A DNA stretch of 46,825 bases from CAYUIG01 sp964444685 (lineage in GTDB: Bacteria; Gemmatimonadota; Gemmatimonadetes; Longimicrobiales; RSA9): the NCBI GenBank assembly GCA_964444685.1, contig CAYUIG010000028.1, positions 1 through 46,825 on the forward strand. Direction: 5' to 3'. A program made the position numbers and the translations under genes. Of the stretch, positions 43,745 to 46,825 are shown piece by piece. How positions within the stretch are numbered: position 1 is the stretch's first letter; every line of letters starts with the position of its first letter. The notes below the pieces were generated by a model. That model worked only from the letters and a program-made list of their open reading frames with translations. It was not told where the DNA came from and made no database searches.

Positions 43745-44890
43745 ATGCGTACGCCCACCATGCTCGCCCTCGCCGCCGTCGTCGCGGCCGCGCCGGCCGG
43801 CGCCCAGGAACGCTTCTCTCTCGGCGGCGACCGGGTCGCCATCTTCAACCTTGCCGGCCGTGTCACGGTCGAGCCCGGCACGGGCGGCGGCGTGGTCGTC
43901 GAAGTCACGCGCGGCGGTGACGACGCCGCGCGCCTCGAGATCGACTCCGATGAACGCGATGGCTGGCGCGTCCTGCGCGTCCGCTATCCCGCCGACGAGA
44001 TCGTCTATCGCCAGGGCGACCGCAGCTACAACACCAACTTCCGCGTCCGTGCGGACGGCACGTTCGGCAACTGGGGCGGCGACGATCCCGAGAGCTTCGG
44101 GGACGTGCTGCGTGCCATCTTCGGTTCGGGCGACGGCGAGCGCGTCACGATTCGCGGCTCCGGATCCGGCCTCGAGGCGCACGCCGATCTCCACATCCGC
44201 GTTCCTGCAGGGCAGACGCTCGCGATCTTCCACGGCGCGGGCGAGATCGAAGCGAGCAACATCGACGGCCGCATCCGTCTCGACAGCCACGCCGGACCGA
44301 TCCGCGCGCGCAACATGCGCGGCGACCTGACGCTGGACACGGGCTCCGGAAGCATCGAACTTGAGGGAGCCGAGGCAGACGTCATCCTCGATACCGGCTC
44401 CGGCAACGTCGTCGTGCGCGACGTGCGCGGCGACCGCATCACCGTCGACACGGGTTCCGGTGCAGTGACGGGCTCCGGCCTCGAGGGCCGCACCGTCCTC
44501 GTCGACACCGGCTCCGGCGCCGTTCAGCTCGACGGCGTAACCGCCGACAGGCTCGAGGTGGACACCGGTTCCGGCAGGGTTGGACTCCGTCGCATCTCGG
44601 CGCCCCGGCTCCTGGTGGATACCGGCAGTGGTGGCGTGGATGCCGACCTCTTCGGCACGGTCGAGAACGTCGTCATCGACACCGGCTCGGGTTCCGTGAA
44701 CGTGCGTGCACCCGCCAGTCTCGATGCGACCATCGAGCTCGACAGTGGCAGCGGCGGCGTGCGCACCGACTTCGATGTGGACGTGGAGCGAAAGACCCGC
44801 AACTATCTCAGCGGGCGCATCGGACGCGGCAACGGCCGCATCGTCATCGACACCGGCTCGGGCGGGATCCGACTCGAGCGACAGAACTGA
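43745..44890 (+). CDS. Secreted DUF4097-like beta-repeat protein
   Basis: A 381-residue protein with a signal peptide (cleavage likely after APAGA, residue 20). The second half is built from nine repeats of roughly 19-20 residues (one gap is longer), each starting with DTGSG (eight times) or DSGSG (once), such as VDTGSGAVQLDGVTADRLE. Such spacing suggests a right-handed beta-helix or beta-solenoid, one turn per repeat, as in DUF4097/head GIN-type proteins. No catalytic motif was recognised. A GGAGG ribosome-binding site precedes ATG 43745. The gene is divergent from tdh and is followed by trpD after 21 bp. Function is unknown; an envelope location is inferred from the signal peptide. Confidence 0.85.
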   Translation: MRTPTMLALAAVVAAAPAGAQERFSLGGDRVAIFNLAGRVTVEPGTGGGVVVEVTRGGDDAARLEIDSDERDGWRVLRVRYPADEIVYRQGDRSYNTNFRVRADGTFGNWGGDDPESFGDVLRAIFGSGDGERVTIRGSGSGLEAHADLHIRVPAGQTLAIFHGAGEIEASNIDGRIRLDSHAGPIRARNMRGDLTLDTGSGSIELEGAEADVILDTGSGNVVVRDVRGDRITVDTGSGAVTGSGLEGRTVLVDTGSGAVQLDGVTADRLEVDTGSGRVGLRRISAPRLLVDTGSGGVDADLFGTVENVVIDTGSGSVNVRAPASLDATIELDSGSGGVRTDFDVDVERKTRNYLSGRIGRGNGRIVIDTGSGGIRLERQN

Positions 44891-44901
44891 GGGAGAATGG
44901 A

Positions 44902-44943
44902 GAAGGGCCGGATGATCCAGGATCACGAAACATCCGGCCCTTC
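44902..44943 (+). promoter_or_regulatory. Stem-loop covering the trpD start codon
   Basis: GAAGGGCCGGATG (44902-44914) is perfectly complementary to CATCCGGCCCTTC (44931-44943), giving a 13-bp stem with a 16-nt loop. The left arm contains the GAAGGG part of the likely ribosome-binding site and the ATG at 44912. A smaller ATCC/GGAT pairing sits in the loop. It may regulate trpD translation or act as an mRNA end for the preceding gene. Confidence 0.65.
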
Positions 44944-45994
44944 CTTCAACGATCTGCTCGCGCGCATCGCCGCGCGCGAGCACCTCTCCTCCACTCAGGC
45001 CCGCGCCGCCTTCGACGCGATCATCAGCGCCGCCGTGCCGCCCGTACAGGTGGCCGCACTCCTCCTCGGCCTGCGCGTGAAGGGCGAGACCCCGGAGGAG
45101 ATCGCGGGCGCCGTCGAAGCGCTGCGCGCCGCGATGATTCCCGTCCGCGCACCCGATCCGGACAGCCTCGTCGATACCTGCGGCACCGGCGGCGGAGCCG
45201 TCACCACATTCAACATCTCGACCGCCGCCGCGCTGCTTGCCGCCGCGGCGGGCGCGCGCATCGCGAAGCACGGCAACCGCTCCTACACGTCGCGGTCCGG
45301 CAGCGCCGACGTCTTCCACGCGCTCGGCGTGCGCATCGATCTCACGCCCGATGCGATGGCCGCGGTACTCGATCAGGCGGGCATCGTCTTCATGTTCGCG
45401 CCCACGCTGCATCCCGCGATGAAGAACGTCGCGACCGTTCGGCGCGAGCTCGGTGTCCCCACCGTCATGAACGTGCTCGGCCCGCTCACCAATCCCGCGG
45501 GTGCGCGCCGTCAGCTCGTCGGTGTGGCCGACCCCGCGCTCCTCGACGTCGTTGCGGGCGCGCTCCACCAGCTCGGGCACCTGCGCGCACTCGTCGTGCA
45601 CGGGCGGCCCGGCATGGATGAGATCAGCCCGCTCGGCATCACCGATGTGATCGAAGTCGAACCGTCGGGGCTGCGTCGATACCCGCTGGATCCGGCGGAC
45701 ATCCTCGGAAACGAAGAACGCCTCCATGCCGACGACCTGGCCGGCGCTTCTCCCGAGGAGAATGCCGAGCTCATTGTCGCCGTGCTCGAAGGCGCCATAC
45801 GCGGCGGCGCACGCGCCGCCGTCGTGCTCAACGCGGCCGCGGCCCTCTACGTGGCGGGCCACGCCGAAGACCTGCGGCATGGTGCCGCGCTGGCTGCGCG
45901 CACCATCGATGAAGGCAAGGGGACCGCGGCTCTCGAGCGGCTTCGCACCGCTTCGCTCCGCGCAGCCCTCAGTTCACCGACACCACCGCCTTGA
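44912..45994 (+). CDS. trpD: Anthranilate phosphoribosyltransferase
   Basis: Transfers phosphoribose from PRPP to anthranilate in tryptophan synthesis. The 360 residues match the family: an N-terminal helical domain (AAVPPVQVAALLLGLRVKGE) and an alpha/beta domain with TFNIST, KHGNRSYTSRSGSADV, FMFAPTLHPAMKNV, RRELGVPTVMNVLGPLTNPA (in parts) and the metal-binding DE in GMDEISPLG. The usual GTGGD loop reads GTGGG here. ATG 44912 is preferred because GGAGAAGGG lies 5-10 nt upstream; ATG 44897 would add five residues but has its purine-rich site too close. No other trp gene is in the window. A thymidine phosphorylase-type alternative is excluded by these motifs. Confidence 0.94.
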   Translation: MIQDHETSGPSFNDLLARIAAREHLSSTQARAAFDAIISAAVPPVQVAALLLGLRVKGETPEEIAGAVEALRAAMIPVRAPDPDSLVDTCGTGGGAVTTFNISTAAALLAAAAGARIAKHGNRSYTSRSGSADVFHALGVRIDLTPDAMAAVLDQAGIVFMFAPTLHPAMKNVATVRRELGVPTVMNVLGPLTNPAGARRQLVGVADPALLDVVAGALHQLGHLRALVVHGRPGMDEISPLGITDVIEVEPSGLRRYPLDPADILGNEERLHADDLAGASPEENAELIVAVLEGAIRGGARAAVVLNAAAALYVAGHAEDLRHGAALAARTIDEGKGTAALERLRTASLRAALSSPTPPP

Positions 45995-46096
45995 GTGTCC
46001 ACGGCCCGGTGATCGGGCACGCCGTCAGCCGCACCAGTACCACCGTCGTGCTCTTCCTCGTCCTCCGCCCCACCACGAACGCCCGCCGCCCTTCCA

Positions 46097-46705
46097 TCAG
46101 TACCTCCGTATTACGCCGACCACGATTCCCTGGATCATCACCTGGCTCGCGCGGAAGAACATGGGCGGCATCGCCGCATTCGCCGGCTGCAGGCGGATGC
46201 GCCCGTCTCCCTCGCGGTAGAACTTCTTCACGGTCGCGGAATCACCGTTGACGAGCGCGACCACCATCTCGCCGTTCTGCGCGGTGTTCCGCGAGTTCAC
46301 CACGATGTAGTCTCCTTCGCGGATCTGCTCCTCGATCATCGAGTCGCCCTTCACGCGCAGGACGTAGTGCTGGCCGCCGCGCATCAGGAAGTCCTCGGGG
46401 ACCGTCACGGACTCCTGCTCCTGCACGGCTTCGATCGGCAGACCGGCGGCGACGGAGCCCAGCAGCGGCAGCTCCACCGCGGACGCGCGCACACCCATCG
46501 GCACCAGCTCGATCGAGCGGCTCGCGTTCTGACTCTTCCGGATGTAGCCCTTGTGGCGCAGATTCTCGAGATGCTCGTGAACGGTCGCGAGCGAGCTGTA
46601 CCCGAACGCGGCCGCGATCTCCTCGAAGCTCGGCGGGTACCCGTTCTCTTCGACGAACTCCTCGAGGAAATCCAGGATCTCCTTCTGGCGCTTGGTCAGC
46701 GGCAT
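46097..46705 (-). CDS. lexA: LexA repressor
   Basis: SOS-response repressor and self-cleaving S24 peptidase. The 202 residues are standard. The N-terminal winged helix-turn-helix (about 1-68: LTKRQKEILDFLEEF, GYPPSFEEIAAAFG) binds operator DNA. The C-terminal domain has the scissile A87-G88 (SVAAGLP), nucleophile S122 (KGDSMIEEQI) and general base K160 (SATVKKF). The recognition region SLATVHEHLENLRHKG differs from that of E. coli, so the operator is likely to differ as well. It converges on trpD with about 100 bp between stops, which holds only a 5-bp GCCCG/CGGGC hairpin (46004-46018). Two related dyads lie upstream. Confidence 0.97.
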   Translation of the reverse strand: MPLTKRQKEILDFLEEFVEENGYPPSFEEIAAAFGYSSLATVHEHLENLRHKGYIRKSQNASRSIELVPMGVRASAVELPLLGSVAAGLPIEAVQEQESVTVPEDFLMRGGQHYVLRVKGDSMIEEQIREGDYIVVNSRNTAQNGEMVVALVNGDSATVKKFYREGDGRIRLQPANAAMPPMFFRASQVMIQGIVVGVIRRY

Positions 46706-46732
46706 GACGGCCTCGAGCGGCGAGCGGGAACC

Positions 46733-46754
46733 GGTCCGGGATATGACCCGGGCC
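46733..46754. promoter_or_regulatory. 22-bp dyad upstream of lexA, proximal copy
   Basis: GGTCCGGG (46733-46740), a 6-bp spacer ATATGA, and CCCGGGCC (46747-46754): arms match with one G-T pair. It lies 28 bp before the lexA start, where an autoregulatory operator would be expected. Confidence 0.45.
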
Positions 46755-46802
46755 GAAAAGAAACCGAAGACAACTTACCCGAAGATGCACCGAAACGCAA
46801 GG

Positions 46803-46824
46803 GGTCCGGAAAACATTCTGGACC
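46803..46824. promoter_or_regulatory. 22-bp dyad upstream of lexA, distal copy
   Basis: GGTCCGGAA (46803-46811), AACA, and TTCTGGACC (46816-46824): 8 of 9 arm positions are complementary. It has the same length as the proximal dyad, shares GGTCCGG at one end and GGNCC at the other, and is centred exactly 70 bp from it. Confidence 0.45.
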
Positions 46825-46825
46825 G

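Noticed and set aside
44330..44890. DTGSG motifs read as aspartic protease active sites
   Set aside because: The motif recurs nine times at regular spacing in a repeat protein with no protease fold around any copy.
45991..46251. Small plus-strand open frame after trpD
   Set aside because: Most of it is antisense to lexA, and its composition is Arg/Pro/Ser/Thr-rich without a recognisable motif.

Overview
The window is a strongly GC-rich piece of a bacterial chromosome made almost entirely of core housekeeping genes. The organism is diderm: there are lipoproteins, a FadL/PorV-like outer-membrane barrel and an Oar-type TonB-dependent receptor with an N-terminal carboxypeptidase-regulatory domain. 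The gene set (FtsZ, MiaB, ComEC, the three-part PurS/PurQ/PurL enzyme, SDR-type threonine dehydrogenase), frequent GTG/TTG starts and very tight ATGA/GTGA overlaps fit Gemmatimonadota or a neighbouring phylum. This assignment is inference; no rRNA gene is present to test it. No tRNA, rRNA, CRISPR array, insertion sequence or prophage was seen.

Layout. 1-7540 (+): the end of ftsZ, an M23 endopeptidase, a terminator, a membrane vWA protein, ftsY and recG. 7541-9123 (-): a PQQ-propeller lipoprotein coupled to a small unknown membrane protein. 9110-10512 (+): asnS. 10513-10882 is a repeat- and hairpin-filled gap between convergent asnS and mazG. mazG (-) and alr (+) appear to share a divergent promoter with a common -10. 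11726-20917 (+): alr, cdd, a DNRLRE-like lipoprotein, an outer-membrane barrel, miaB, comEC, a small HExxH protein and fbp, mostly overlapping. 21206-24487 (+): the TonB receptor. 24558-27586 (-): adenosine deaminase and a catalytically degenerate 5'-nucleotidase-like lipoprotein.

27809-43575 (-) is one unbroken head-to-tail cluster read in the order tdh, kbl, truA, fsa, htrA, purB, purC, pssA, purS, purQ, purL, purF, ppdK, with gaps of 0-52 nt. It joins threonine-to-glycine catabolism, five steps' worth of purine synthesis genes, phosphatidylserine synthesis, a periplasmic protease and PPDK. Glycine is a purine precursor, so threonine catabolism could feed purine synthesis. A run of 100 N lies inside purB and replaces the part that should carry its signature loop. 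43745-45994 (+): a DUF4097-like repeat protein and trpD. 46097-46705 (-): lexA, with two related dyads upstream.

The least ordinary material is non-coding. (i) Arrays with an exact 14-bp period (core CGGGCGAC) sit at the 3' ends of mazG and ppdK; at ppdK they form a large inverted pair. (ii) Heptad arrays (RGTCNNG on one strand) occur at three intergenic sites. (iii) A long imperfect palindrome lies between asnS and mazG. (iv) A perfect 13-bp stem buries the likely ribosome-binding site and start codon of trpD.
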